Shown one piece after another: positions 44,433-52,470 of a stretch of 64,000 bases of DNA. Position 1 is the first letter of the stretch; each line of letters begins with the position of its first letter. The notes under the pieces were generated by a model, which ran no database searches, was not told the origin of the DNA, and saw nothing but the letters and a program-made list of their open reading frames with translations. The stretch comes from Quadrisphaera sp. RL12-1S (GTDB lineage Bacteria > Actinomycetota > Actinomycetes > Actinomycetales > Quadrisphaeraceae): assembly GCF_014270065.1 (NCBI RefSeq), contig NZ_JACNME010000009.1:1-64000 (forward strand), read 5' to 3'. The translations under genes were made by a program, and so were the position numbers.

Positions 44433-45151
44433 CGGGTCTCCTCCAGCGAGCGGCCGGCCCACAGCAGGCCCCTCTCCACGATCGTGCGGACGTTCGGGTC
44501 CTGCAGGACCTCGACGCGGTGGCCGGGCGTGGCCACGAAGACGCGGCCCTCGCCCCAGGAGCGGGTCCACACCGCCGGGCAGGTGACCGGCCGGTGCCAC
44601 GGCTCCCAGTCTCGGGTGTCCGTGGTGGTGGTGGCCAGGACGTCGTTGAGGTCGTCCGAGAGGATCCAGTACTGCTCGGTGACGAGGTCGAAGTCCCCCA
44701 GCCCCGCGGTGATCGGGTGCTCCCGCCCCGCCGGCGTCAGCTCGACGCGGTGGGGGACGTAGTTGTCCTCCATCTCGCCCCGCCTCTCGTGGGGCGGGTG
44801 CAGCGCGGCGTGCGTGGCGAACTGCCCGCCCACCAGCTGCAGGTAGTCCGAGCTGTTGCGGAAGGAGTCGGCGATGCCGCCGTGCCACCCCGCGAAGCCG
44901 GTGCCCGCCGCGACGGCGGCCATGAGCCCCTTCAGCGCCTCGGGCTCGATGGTCGACATGGTGATGCTCTGCACCACGAGGTCGAGGCCGGCCATGTAGT
45001 CGGCCTCGGCGTAGGCGGCCGGGCCCTCCTCCACGCGGACGTCGAACCCGGCGTCGCGCAGGAAGGGGATGAACAGCTCGGTGGCCTCGACGGGCTGGTG
45101 CCCGTCCCAGCCGCCGCGGGTGACGAGGGCGCGCTTGTTCTCAGCAGACAC
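44429..45151 (-). CDS. ThuA-domain protein
   Basis: A 240-residue protein of the ThuA family (glutamine-amidotransferase-like fold). Typical marks are ALVTRGGWDGHQPVEATE, AGTGFAGWHGGIADSFRNSSDY, LVGGQFATHAALHP and HPITAGLGDFDLVTEQYW. The class is linked to trehalose and other disaccharide utilisation, and its members have been tied to 3-keto-sugar metabolism in some bacteria. It lies 12 bp after the second permease gene and overlaps the Gfo/Idh gene, so it probably acts on the transported sugar. Confidence 0.85.
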   Translation of the reverse strand: MSAENKRALVTRGGWDGHQPVEATELFIPFLRDAGFDVRVEEGPAAYAEADYMAGLDLVVQSITMSTIEPEALKGLMAAVAAGTGFAGWHGGIADSFRNSSDYLQLVGGQFATHAALHPPHERRGEMEDNYVPHRVELTPAGREHPITAGLGDFDLVTEQYWILSDDLNDVLATTTTDTRDWEPWHRPVTCPAVWTRSWGEGRVFVATPGHRVEVLQDPNVRTIVERGLLWAGRSLEETR

Positions 45152-45163
45152 GAGGTGCGGGAC

Positions 45164-46099
45164 TCACTTTCCGAAGCCGGCGGTGAGGCCGGACACGAGC
45201 TGGCGGCGGCCCACGATGTAGAAGGCCAGGATCGGCAGGGTCGACAGGACCACGGCCGCCAGGACGGCGGGCACATTGACGGAGTACTGGCCCTGGAAGC
45301 TCCACAGCGCCAGGGGCAGCACGCGCAGGTCCTGGCTCTGGGTCAGCACCAGCGGCAGCAGGAAGCCGTTCCACACCTGCAGGCCGGTGTAGATGGACAC
45401 CGTGGCGACGGCCGGGCGCGTCAGCGGGAACGCGAGGCGCCAGGCGGTGCCCCACTCGCTGGTGCCGTCCAGGCGCATCGACTCGAACAGCTCGTTCGGG
45501 ACGTCGCGGATGAAGTTGCTCAGCACCAGCACGGCGAGCGGGATCGAGAAGGCGATGCTCGGCAGGATCAGCGCGGTCAGGGAGTCGTACAGCGACAGCC
45601 GGATGATCATCAGGTAGACCGGGATGATCGTCGCCTGCAGCGGGATCGCCAGGCCCATGAGCAGGAACCCGTTGGTGAAGCGCAGGAAGCGCCCCGAGCC
45701 GCGGACGATGGCGAACGCCGCCATGAAGGAGATGAGCACGGCGGGGACGACGGTCCCCAGCGTGACGATGACGCTGTTGAAGAAGTACCTGACGAAGTCG
45801 TTCTCGAGGACCAGCTGGTAGGCGCTGAACGTCGGGTTGGTGGACGGCAGCAGCGGGTTGGTCGTGAAGTACTCGTTCGAGGGCTTCAGGCTGGTGATGA
45901 CCACCCAGTAGATCGGCACGATGATGACGGCGAGCCAGACCCACCCGAAGACGCCCGCCATCCAGTTGGGGCGGCTGGCCCGCTGACCGCGGCCGGGCTG
46001 GGCGACCTGGCGGCCGGGGCCACCGGGGGCGGTCGGGGTGGTGCTGGGGTCCCCTGCCAGGGCGGGGGTCGGCGCGGAGCCGGCGCTGAGGTCCGTCAC
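45164..46099 (-). CDS. Carbohydrate ABC transporter permease (MalG type)
   Basis: A 311-residue inner-membrane permease with an unstructured Pro/Gly-rich N-terminus of ~45 residues and six membrane helices. The EAA loop contacting the ATPase is FESMRLDGTSEWGTAWRLAFPL. LKPSNEYF and the end VSGLTAGFGK match the CUT1 family for oligosaccharides. No ATPase gene is in the operon; CUT1 systems of actinobacteria often share a single MsiK-type ATPase encoded elsewhere. The start GTG follows the first permease stop by one base. Confidence 0.92.
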   Translation of the reverse strand: MTDLSAGSAPTPALAGDPSTTPTAPGGPGRQVAQPGRGQRASRPNWMAGVFGWVWLAVIIVPIYWVVITSLKPSNEYFTTNPLLPSTNPTFSAYQLVLENDFVRYFFNSVIVTLGTVVPAVLISFMAAFAIVRGSGRFLRFTNGFLLMGLAIPLQATIIPVYLMIIRLSLYDSLTALILPSIAFSIPLAVLVLSNFIRDVPNELFESMRLDGTSEWGTAWRLAFPLTRPAVATVSIYTGLQVWNGFLLPLVLTQSQDLRVLPLALWSFQGQYSVNVPAVLAAVVLSTLPILAFYIVGRRQLVSGLTAGFGK

Positions 46100-46100
46100 G

Positions 46101-47042
46101 TCACATGCCTTCCATCTGGCTGCTGGTCTTGTCCTTGCCGCCCAGTCGCTGCAGGAGCTGGGCCAGGCCCAGGCCGATGAGCACGATGAGCACGGCGATG
46201 ACGCTGGCCGGGCCCATCTGGTTGGCGCGGAAGCCGCGCAGGTACATGTCCAGGGCCAGCACGCGGGTCGCGTCTCCGGGGCCGCCGCCGGTCAGGACGA
46301 AGATGAGGTCGAAGGCGGTCATCGAGCCGACCACCATGAGGGTGGAGGAGGTGATGACCGTGTACTTCAGCTGGGGCAGCGTGATCGAGAAGAACTGCCG
46401 CACCGTGCCGGCGCCGTCGATGCTGGCCGCCTCGTACATCGTGGTGGGGATCTGCCGCACGCCGCCCTGGTAGATGAGGGAGTGGAACGGCACGTACATC
46501 CAGCTGAGCACGAAGATGACCACGAAGAGCACGAGGGTGGGGCTGCCCAGCCAGTTCTGCACCAGCCACGGGATGCCCAGGCTCGCGGCCAGGCCGAAGT
46601 TCGGGTCGAGCAGCGCCTTGTAGGCGATGGAGATGGCCGCCGCGCTCATGAGCAGCGGGAGGAAGTACAGCACCGCGAGGAAGGCCCGGTACTTCTGCGT
46701 GCCGGCGGTGAAGACGCCCAGCAGCAGGGCCAGCGGCGTCTGCACCAGCCAGCTGAAGATCATGATGCCGAAGGTCAGGCCGAGCGCCTTCCACATCACC
46801 GGGTCGGCCAGCACCGAGGTCCAGTTGCCGACGCCCAGCCAGCTGATGGCACCGATGCCGTCCCACTGGGTGAAGCTCAGCACGAGGACGCCCACGAGCG
46901 GGACGCCGCCGAAGAAGGCGAAGAACAGCAGCGCCGGCAGCGCCATCCACGCCACGGAGCCGGTCTTGACGCTGCGGTGCTCGGGGGGACTGGTCGGGGC
47001 TGCCGTGGCGGGTGCTCGCGTCGTCGCCGCTGAGACGCTCAT
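46101..47042 (-). CDS. Carbohydrate ABC transporter permease (MalF type)
   Basis: A 313-residue permease with six helices and EAA loop YEAASIDGAGTVRQFFSITLPQL, followed by FVLTGGGPGDATRVL, which is diagnostic for CUT1 MalF-type subunits. It partners with the MalG-type permease encoded immediately downstream. It is separated from the binding-protein gene by a 75-bp gap with a strong hairpin, which may lower permease expression relative to the binding protein. Confidence 0.92.
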   Translation of the reverse strand: MSVSAATTRAPATAAPTSPPEHRSVKTGSVAWMALPALLFFAFFGGVPLVGVLVLSFTQWDGIGAISWLGVGNWTSVLADPVMWKALGLTFGIMIFSWLVQTPLALLLGVFTAGTQKYRAFLAVLYFLPLLMSAAAISIAYKALLDPNFGLAASLGIPWLVQNWLGSPTLVLFVVIFVLSWMYVPFHSLIYQGGVRQIPTTMYEAASIDGAGTVRQFFSITLPQLKYTVITSSTLMVVGSMTAFDLIFVLTGGGPGDATRVLALDMYLRGFRANQMGPASVIAVLIVLIGLGLAQLLQRLGGKDKTSSQMEGM

Positions 47043-47079
47043 GGGTGCTGTCCTCTCCTCACGTGCGGGGCCTGACGAC

Positions 47080-47111
47080 GTCGGGGGCGGCCGCGGACGG
47101 CCGCCCCCGAC
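47080..47111 (-). terminator. Intercistronic hairpin after the binding-protein gene
   Basis: A perfect 14-bp stem (47080-47093 with 47098-47111) with loop CGGA lies 6 bp after the binding-protein stop. No T-tract follows, so partial termination or protection of the upstream message, giving excess binding protein, is the likely role. Confidence 0.6.
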
Positions 47112-47117
47112 GGGTGG

Positions 47118-48482
47118 TCACTTGCCGAGCGTCGCGTTCATGTTCGTCGCGAACTGCTCCGGCGTGATCGACAGGCTGAAGAGCTGGTCGATGTTGGACA
47201 GCAGCGCCTCGGCGGTGGCCGGGGAGAGCGCCTGGTCCCAGGACTGCTGGAAGACCGGGGCGTTCTTGGTGAGGTTGTAGGCGTACTCCAGGAAGTCCTT
47301 GTCCTTGGAGGCGGCGAACTTGTCCGCCGCGGAGGCGGCGATGCAGACCTGGCCGCTGTCGATGAACTTCTGGATGACCTCCTCGCTCATGATGCCCTTG
47401 GCGAAGAAGTCCTTGGCGACCTTCTGGGCCTCCTCGGAGGCCTTGGAGGAGATCGAGGTGTACTGCCCGGGGTTGCCGCAGGTGTCCTTCGGGTCGCCCT
47501 TGCCGCCGGAGACGGTCGGGAAGTCGAACCAGCCGAGGTTGCCCCCGGGGACGAAGTCGCCGCCGTCGTTCTTCATGCCGGCGTAGGTCCACGAGCCGTG
47601 CAGCATCATGGCCGTCTTGTCGGTGTACATGAGCGCCTGGTCGGCGTTGCTGTCGGCGGTGATGGACTCGAAGCCCTTGATGAAGCCGCCGGCCTTGACC
47701 AGGTCCTGCACCATCGTCAGCGCCTTGATGGCGTCCGCGTTGGACCAGGCGTTGGCCTCGCCCTTGAAGATGGCGTTGAAGACGTCCGGGCCGCCGACCC
47801 GGTCGAAGAGGTACTCGAGCCACATCATCGACGTCCAGCGGGACTGCCCCGCGAGGGCGATGGGCGCGATGCCGGCGGCGTTGAGGGTCTTGACCAGCGA
47901 GAGCAGCTCGTCCCAGGTCTTCGGCGGAGCGGAGATGCCGGCCTTCGAGAAGACGCGCTTGTTGTAGTAGAAGATGATCGGCGAGGCGTTCTCGTTCGGG
48001 TAGGCGTAGATCTTGCCGTCGATCGTGGCCGGGCCGTACGAGGCCGGCAGCACGGCGTTCTTGACGTCCGGGTTCTGGCTGAGCCAGTCCGTGAGGTCGA
48101 TGACCTGGCCGGCGGCCGCGTAGCTGGCGAGCGTGCCGCCACCCCAGCCGTAGATCATGGTCGGGGCCTGGCCGGCGCCGATGGCCGTCTTGATCTTCGT
48201 CTTGTAGGCGTCGTTCTGGAAGAACGTGATGTCGATGGTCTCCTGGGCGTTGGAGGAGTTCCACGACTTGATGTTGTCCTTGCGGATGGTCTCGTTCGGG
48301 TCTCCCGAGAGGTACCACCACGAGGCCTTGCCGCCACCACCGCCACCGCCGCCGGAGCCGCCGGTGGTGCCGGGACCGGAGGTCCCGCACGCGGAGAGGG
48401 CCGCGCCGGCGAGGGGCGCCATGGCCAGCAGGGAGAGGAAGCCGCGGCGAGAGGTGCCGCTGGCCGTCGAAGAAGCGTCCAC
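47118..48482 (-). CDS. Extracellular sugar-binding lipoprotein (ABC importer)
   Basis: A 454-residue family 1 solute-binding protein. The N-terminus carries a twin-arginine motif (SRRGFLSLLA, Arg12-Arg13) and lipobox LSAC (Cys32), so export by Tat with lipid anchoring is likely. A Gly-rich spacer precedes WWYLSGDPNETIRKDNIKSW and the ligand-binding lobes. It delivers an oligosaccharide to the two permeases. The GTG has GGAG 5-6 bases upstream. A near-consensus promoter (48577-48605) and a GAAAGTTTC operator (48545-48553) precede it; the frame is open upstream but only the start after the promoter is transcribed. Confidence 0.92.
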   Translation of the reverse strand: MDASSTASGTSRRGFLSLLAMAPLAGAALSACGTSGPGTTGGSGGGGGGGGKASWWYLSGDPNETIRKDNIKSWNSSNAQETIDITFFQNDAYKTKIKTAIGAGQAPTMIYGWGGGTLASYAAAGQVIDLTDWLSQNPDVKNAVLPASYGPATIDGKIYAYPNENASPIIFYYNKRVFSKAGISAPPKTWDELLSLVKTLNAAGIAPIALAGQSRWTSMMWLEYLFDRVGGPDVFNAIFKGEANAWSNADAIKALTMVQDLVKAGGFIKGFESITADSNADQALMYTDKTAMMLHGSWTYAGMKNDGGDFVPGGNLGWFDFPTVSGGKGDPKDTCGNPGQYTSISSKASEEAQKVAKDFFAKGIMSEEVIQKFIDSGQVCIAASAADKFAASKDKDFLEYAYNLTKNAPVFQQSWDQALSPATAEALLSNIDQLFSLSITPEQFATNMNATLGK

Positions 48483-48544
48483 GTGAACTCCGTCGTTCGA
48501 GCCGCGTCGGCGCGGCGCACCAGTGGTGGTCAGCCGCAACGATC

Positions 48545-48553
48545 GAAAGTTTC
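48545..48553. promoter_or_regulatory. Operator for the divergent LacI-type regulator (importer side)
   Basis: GAAAGTTTC, within CGAAAGTTTCCG, lies about 20 bases downstream of the expected transcription start of the importer operon, and GCAACG/CGTTGC arms flank it (48536-48563). The same core recurs at 48773-48785. The pattern resembles CGAA-N-TTCG sites described for Streptomyces BxlR (xylobiose regulator), as I recall; this is a resemblance only. Confidence 0.65.
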
Positions 48554-48576
48554 CGACCGTTGCGCTTGCCTGCTGG

Positions 48577-48605
48577 ACAGTAGGAGGCTCCAGCGGGGCC
48601 GTCAA
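48577..48605 (-). promoter_or_regulatory. Sigma-70-type promoter of the sugar importer operon
   Basis: On the minus strand TTGACG (48600-48605) and TACTGT (48577-48582) are separated by exactly 17 bases. Transcription would start near 48570, ~90 bases ahead of the binding-protein start, with the GAAAGTTTC operator just inside the transcript, suiting roadblock repression. Confidence 0.7.
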
Positions 48606-48772
48606 GCGAATCCGACCACGTGACAGGTGTTCCGCAGGTCACGATTCCGTCACACTGATCGACAGCGTGATCGATGATCTCAGCGTGAGACGCCACGACG
48701 GCGCGTCACCATCCCGCCTCCTCGACCACGTCAGGCGTGCCCCGTGCACCCCGCACCACCCCTACCGGAACT

Positions 48773-48785
48773 CCGAAAGTTTCGG
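48773..48785. promoter_or_regulatory. Operator for the LacI-type regulator (regulator side)
   Basis: CCGAAAGTTTCGG is a perfect 13-bp palindrome around one central base, 43 bp ahead of the regulator's ATG. With the copy at 48545 it suggests autorepression plus control of the divergent importer operon, possibly through looping over ~230 bp. Confidence 0.7.
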
Positions 48786-48828
48786 CTACCATCCGGCGAC
48801 ACCACCGACCCACCGACGGGAGCGGTCC

Positions 48829-49884
48829 ATGACCAGCACCACCGGCCGCATCACCATCGCCGACGTCGCTCGGCAGGCCGGGGTCTCGGTGCCGACGGTC
48901 TCGAAGGTCCTCAACGGCCGCGACGACGTGGCCGCCGACACCCGCGACCTCGTGAGCGGCGTCATCGCCAGCTCCGGGTACCGCCCGCGCCGGCGCCAGC
49001 GCGAGCACCGCCCCGACTCCCTGCTCGTCGAGCTGGTCATCACCGACCTGGCCAGCGCCTACGCCCTGGAGGTGCTGGCCGGTGCCGAGGGCGGAGCGTC
49101 CCGCGCCGGCGCCGGGCTCGTGGTGAACGCCGCGCACGACCACGAGGGCGGCGACAGGTCGTGGCTGAGCGCGCTGCGGGCGCGGCGCCCCTCCGGCGTC
49201 GTCCTGGTCATCAACCGCTTCGGCGGCGGCAGCGCGGAGGACGTCGCCAGCCTGGGCGCCCCCGTCGTCCTGCTCGACCCGGCGGGCAGCTCCGACCCGT
49301 CGCTGCCCACCGTCGGCGCCACGAACTTCGCCGGCGGGGTGACCGCCACCGAGCACCTGCTCAGCCTCGGGCACCGGCGCATCGGCACCATCACGGGGGT
49401 GCCGTTCCTGCTGTGCAGCCAGGAGCGGCTCGAGGGCTTCCGCGCCGCCATGGCGCGCGCGGGCGTACCCGTGGACGAGGCGCTGGTGCACCAGGGCGAC
49501 TTCACCGCGGCCGGTGGCCAGCGGGCGGCGCGGGCCCTGCTGGACCACCCCGACCCGCCGACGGCCGTCTTCGCCGGGTCGGACCTCATGGCCAGCGGCG
49601 TCTACCAGGAGGCGCGGCGGCGCGGGCTCCACGTCCCCGACGACCTGTCCGTGGTCGGCTTCGACGACGTCTCGATGTGCCAGTACATGTCACCGCCGCT
49701 GACCACCGTGCGCCAGCCGCTGGGCGAGATGGCCGCGGAGTCGGTGCGGATGGTCCTGGAGGAGGTGCGGGCCCGCCGGTCCGGCCCCGCGCCGCGGCCC
49801 CGGACCGGTGCGGCGGCGCCCCACCTGCAGCTGGCGACCCGCCTGGTGGTGCGGGAGAGCACCGCTCCCCCGCACCACCGCTGA
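48829..49884 (+). CDS. LacI-family repressor of the sugar importer operon
   Basis: A 351-residue regulator. The helix-turn-helix and hinge are ITIADVARQAGVSVPTVSKVLNGRDDVAADTR. The periplasmic-binding-like core has LLVELVITDLASAYALEVLAGAE, GVTATEHLLSLGHRRIGTITG and DLSVVGFDDVSMCQYMSPPLTTVRQP. It is divergent from the importer operon and flanked by matching operators, so it most likely binds an imported sugar and releases both promoters. The ATG has GGGAG 6 bases upstream. BxlR-type xylobiose sensing is possible given the operator and nearby xylose genes. Confidence 0.9.
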   Translation: MTSTTGRITIADVARQAGVSVPTVSKVLNGRDDVAADTRDLVSGVIASSGYRPRRRQREHRPDSLLVELVITDLASAYALEVLAGAEGGASRAGAGLVVNAAHDHEGGDRSWLSALRARRPSGVVLVINRFGGGSAEDVASLGAPVVLLDPAGSSDPSLPTVGATNFAGGVTATEHLLSLGHRRIGTITGVPFLLCSQERLEGFRAAMARAGVPVDEALVHQGDFTAAGGQRAARALLDHPDPPTAVFAGSDLMASGVYQEARRRGLHVPDDLSVVGFDDVSMCQYMSPPLTTVRQPLGEMAAESVRMVLEEVRARRSGPAPRPRTGAAAPHLQLATRLVVRESTAPPHHR

Positions 49885-49900
49885 CGGGCCCCCCGGGGGG

Positions 49901-51085
49901 TCAGGCGGAGGTCGGCGTCCAGGCGCTGCCCTCGCCGGAGCTGCGCTCGAGGGCGTCCAGCACGCGCTGCACCTGCAGGCCCTCGGCGAACGACGGCGAG
50001 GGCTGGCGCCCGGCGGCGATGTCGCCGACGAGGTCCACCACCTGGTGGGTGAAGGTGTGCTCGTAGCCGATGATGTGCCCGGCCGGCCACCAGCCGGCCA
50101 TCCACGGGTGCTCCGGCTCCGTGACGAGGACGCGCTTGAAGCCCTGGCGGTCAGCGCCCTCGCGGGCGTCGTAGACGTTGAGGACGTTCATGTCTTCGAG
50201 GTCGAAGACGATCGCGCCGTCGGAGCCGTAGACCTCCAGGTGCAGCCCGTTCTTGCGACCGGTGGCGAAGCGCGAGGCCTCCAGCGAGACCAGGGCGCCC
50301 TCGGTGGTGCGGGCCATCGCCATGGCGGCGTCGTCCACGGTGACCTTCCCGACCTCGTCGCCGGCACCTCCGCTCGAGCTGGCCGACAGGCCGCGCCCGC
50401 CGGACAGCGGGCGCTCGGTGACGAACGTGTGCATGAGGCCGCTGACCTGGGCGATCTGCGTGCCCAGCACGTGCTGCACCAGGTCGATGGCGTGGGCACC
50501 GATGTCGCCCAGCGCACCGGACCCGGCGAGCTTCTTGTCCAGCCGCCACGTCATGGGCGCGCTGGCGTCGGACAGCCAGTCCTGCAGGTAGGAGGCGCGC
50601 ACCTGCCGCACCTGGCCCACGGCGCCCTCGGCCACGAGCTGCTTGGCGAACGCGACGGCGGGCACGCGGCGGTAGCTGAACCCGACCATGGCCTTCGCAC
50701 CGGAGGCGGCGGCCTTCTCGGCGGCGGCGTTCATGGCCTCGGCCTCGGCGAGGGTGTTGCCCAGGGGCTTCTCGCAGAGCACGTGCTTGCCGGCCTCCAG
50801 GGCCGCGATGGCGACCTCGGCGTGCGCGTCACCGGGGGCGACGACGTCCACCAGGTCGACGTCGTCGCGGGCGATGACCTCCCGCCAGTCCGTGGCTGAG
50901 CCCTCCCAGCCGAACTTCGCCGCGGCGGCCGCGGCGCGGCCGGCGTCGCGGCCGACCACCACCGAGCGCCGGACCTCCAGCGGCAGGTCGAAGAAGTGCG
51001 GTGCCACCCGCCACGCCTGGCTGTGGGCGGCTCCCATGAAGCCGTGCCCGACCATCGCGACCCGCAGCGCGCCTGTCTGTGCCAT
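49901..51085 (-). CDS. Gfo/Idh/MocA-family oxidoreductase (second copy)
   Basis: A 394-residue NAD(P)-dependent oxidoreductase clearly distinct from the one in the importer operon. It has LRVAMVGHGFMGAAHSQAWR, the catalytic GKHVLCEKPLGNTLAEAE, GSGALGDIGAHAIDLVQHVLG and a C-terminal sheet domain. The wording resembles actinobacterial enzymes for myo-inositol or sugar oxidation, but the substrate is not determined. GAGGAG lies about 6 bases before the ATG. A 14-bp palindrome (51117-51130) stands just upstream. It is a single-gene unit converging with the LacI-type gene. Confidence 0.88.
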   Translation of the reverse strand: MAQTGALRVAMVGHGFMGAAHSQAWRVAPHFFDLPLEVRRSVVVGRDAGRAAAAAAKFGWEGSATDWREVIARDDVDLVDVVAPGDAHAEVAIAALEAGKHVLCEKPLGNTLAEAEAMNAAAEKAAASGAKAMVGFSYRRVPAVAFAKQLVAEGAVGQVRQVRASYLQDWLSDASAPMTWRLDKKLAGSGALGDIGAHAIDLVQHVLGTQIAQVSGLMHTFVTERPLSGGRGLSASSSGGAGDEVGKVTVDDAAMAMARTTEGALVSLEASRFATGRKNGLHLEVYGSDGAIVFDLEDMNVLNVYDAREGADRQGFKRVLVTEPEHPWMAGWWPAGHIIGYEHTFTHQVVDLVGDIAAGRQPSPSFAEGLQVQRVLDALERSSGEGSAWTPTSA

Positions 51086-51116
51086 GACTGCTCCTCAGTG
51101 AGCTCGGTTCGTGCCG

Positions 51117-51130
51117 TCGATTCGCATCGA
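51117..51130. promoter_or_regulatory. Palindromic candidate operator
   Basis: TCGATTCGCATCGA (TCGAT-N4-ATCGA) lies in the 70-bp gap between the ROK regulator end and the second Gfo/Idh start, 31 bp ahead of the latter. It differs from the GAAAGTTTC sites, implying another regulator. Confidence 0.4.
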
Positions 51131-51155
51131 TGGGTGTGGACGGTAGCGAACGCCC

Positions 51156-52394
51156 TCAGCCGAGCAGCGCCGCCGGGGCGTCGAGCACGCGCTGCAGCAC
51201 GAGCGCCGCCGCGCCCATGACGGCGGCGTCGGCACCGGTGGTGGACACCCTCACGGGCACCCCCAGCAGCCGCGCGCGCAGCACGCGCTCGCCCAGCTCG
51301 CGCTCCAGCGGCGCCGCCAGCCAGGGCGCGAGCGGCGCGCAGGTGCCGCCGAGCACCACCGCGTCGACGTCGAGGAGGTTCACCGCACCGGCCAGGGCCA
51401 CCCCGAGCGCGCGGCCGGCCTCCTCGAGCGCGCCCAGGGCCGCCGGCGCCCCGGCCTCGGCCGCGCGCCGCAGGGCGTCCGCCCCCGTGCCGTCACCGGC
51501 CAGGCCGGCGCGCCGCAGCAGCGCCTCCTGCCCGGCGTACGCCTCCAGGCAGCCGCGGGCGCCGCAGCCGCAGCGGGGTCCGGCGGGGTCCACCGTGACG
51601 TGCCCGAGCTCACCGCTCCAGCCGCGCTCGCCGCGCAGCGGCCGCCCGTCCAGCACCACCCCGGCACCGATGCCGACCTCCCCCGTGACCAGCACGAACG
51701 ACGTCCCGCCCAGGGAGCCGTCGAGAGCGTCGCCGGGGTGCCACAGCTCCGCCACCGCGGCCAGCGCCGCCTCGTTGTCGACGGCGAGCGGCAGTCCCGC
51801 CAGGCCCGGGTGCGCCCCCAGCAGCGCGAGCACGTCGACGTCGCGCCAGCCCAGGTTGGGCGCCAGGCGCAGCCGCCCGGCGGCGGAGTCCACCAGACCG
51901 GGCAGCGCCCAGGCCCCGCCCACCACCTCCAGCCCCTGCGCCCGCGCCTGCGCGAGCGCGGCGCCCGCCAGCTCGGCGGAGGCGGCGAGCACCCGCTCGG
52001 GAGCGCCGGTGCGGTCCACGGAGCCCCGCGCCACCCGTGCGCGGACGGCGCCGGTGAGGTCCCGCACGCAGGCGACCACGTGGCTGGCGCCCAGCTCCAC
52101 GCCGAGCGCGGCGACGCGCCCGCCCGAGAGGCGCAGCCCGTTCGCGGGCCGGCCGGCGCCGGTGCGCGGCGGCGGCGGGAGCTCCTCCAGCAGCCCGGCG
52201 GCGAGCAGCACGTCGACCAGGGCCGAGACCGTGCCGCGCGCCAGGCCGGTCGCGGCGGCGAGGGCCGCGCGGGAGGGCGCGGCGTCGTCGTCGGCACCGC
52301 CAGCGGCGGCGACGCGCGCCAGGAGGGTGGCGAGGTTGCGGTCGCGCAGGTCGCGCTGGCGCGCCGGCTCGCGCACCGGCTCGACGGGGGGCAC
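51156..52394 (-). CDS. ROK-family transcriptional regulator (XylR-like)
   Basis: A 412-residue repressor of the ROK family. Residues ~10-75 hold the winged helix (LRDRNLATLLARVAA, SRAALAAATGLARGTVSALVDVLLAAGLL). The sugar-kinase-like domain follows, with GVELGASHVVACVRDLTG, the zinc-site cluster CGCGARGCLEAYAG and GGTCAPLAPWL. Position divergent from xylA suggests a xylose-responsive regulator. The GTG at 52394 with GGGAG 9 bases upstream is preferred; ATG at 52421 would overlap the xylA -10 box. An inverted repeat (52424-52438) is its likely site. Confidence 0.85.
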   Translation of the reverse strand: MPPVEPVREPARQRDLRDRNLATLLARVAAAGGADDDAAPSRAALAAATGLARGTVSALVDVLLAAGLLEELPPPPRTGAGRPANGLRLSGGRVAALGVELGASHVVACVRDLTGAVRARVARGSVDRTGAPERVLAASAELAGAALAQARAQGLEVVGGAWALPGLVDSAAGRLRLAPNLGWRDVDVLALLGAHPGLAGLPLAVDNEAALAAVAELWHPGDALDGSLGGTSFVLVTGEVGIGAGVVLDGRPLRGERGWSGELGHVTVDPAGPRCGCGARGCLEAYAGQEALLRRAGLAGDGTGADALRRAAEAGAPAALGALEEAGRALGVALAGAVNLLDVDAVVLGGTCAPLAPWLAAPLERELGERVLRARLLGVPVRVSTTGADAAVMGAAALVLQRVLDAPAALLG

Positions 52395-52397
52395 CCG

Positions 52398-52426
52398 TTG
52401 ACACTCCCACGGCGAGCACATAAGTT
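52398..52426 (+). promoter_or_regulatory. Promoter of xylA
   Basis: TTGACA (52398-52403, perfect -35) and TAAGTT (52421-52426) are 17 bases apart. The expected transcription start near 52433 leaves a ~38-base leader with GAGGAG before the xylA GTG. Confidence 0.7.
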
Positions 52427-52438
52427 CAATCACAGAAC
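52424..52438. promoter_or_regulatory. Candidate ROK/XylR operator over the xylA start site
   Basis: GTTC-N7-GAAC (15 bp, AT-rich flanks) overlaps the -10 box and start site of the xylA promoter and lies just upstream of the ROK gene. Occupancy would block xylA transcription. Confidence 0.55.
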
Positions 52439-52470
52439 AAATACCGACCTCGACGCAGAGGAGCACCACC

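Noticed and set aside
48345-48360. CCACCACCGCC-type short repeat near the 5' end of the binding-protein gene
   Set aside because: It encodes the Gly-rich spacer after the lipobox Cys, a normal feature of such lipoproteins, not an independent repeat.
49888-49901. CCCCCCGGGGGG palindrome between the LacI-type and second Gfo/Idh genes
   Set aside because: It is only a C-run/G-run junction in GC-rich DNA between convergent genes; too simple to call a terminator with confidence.
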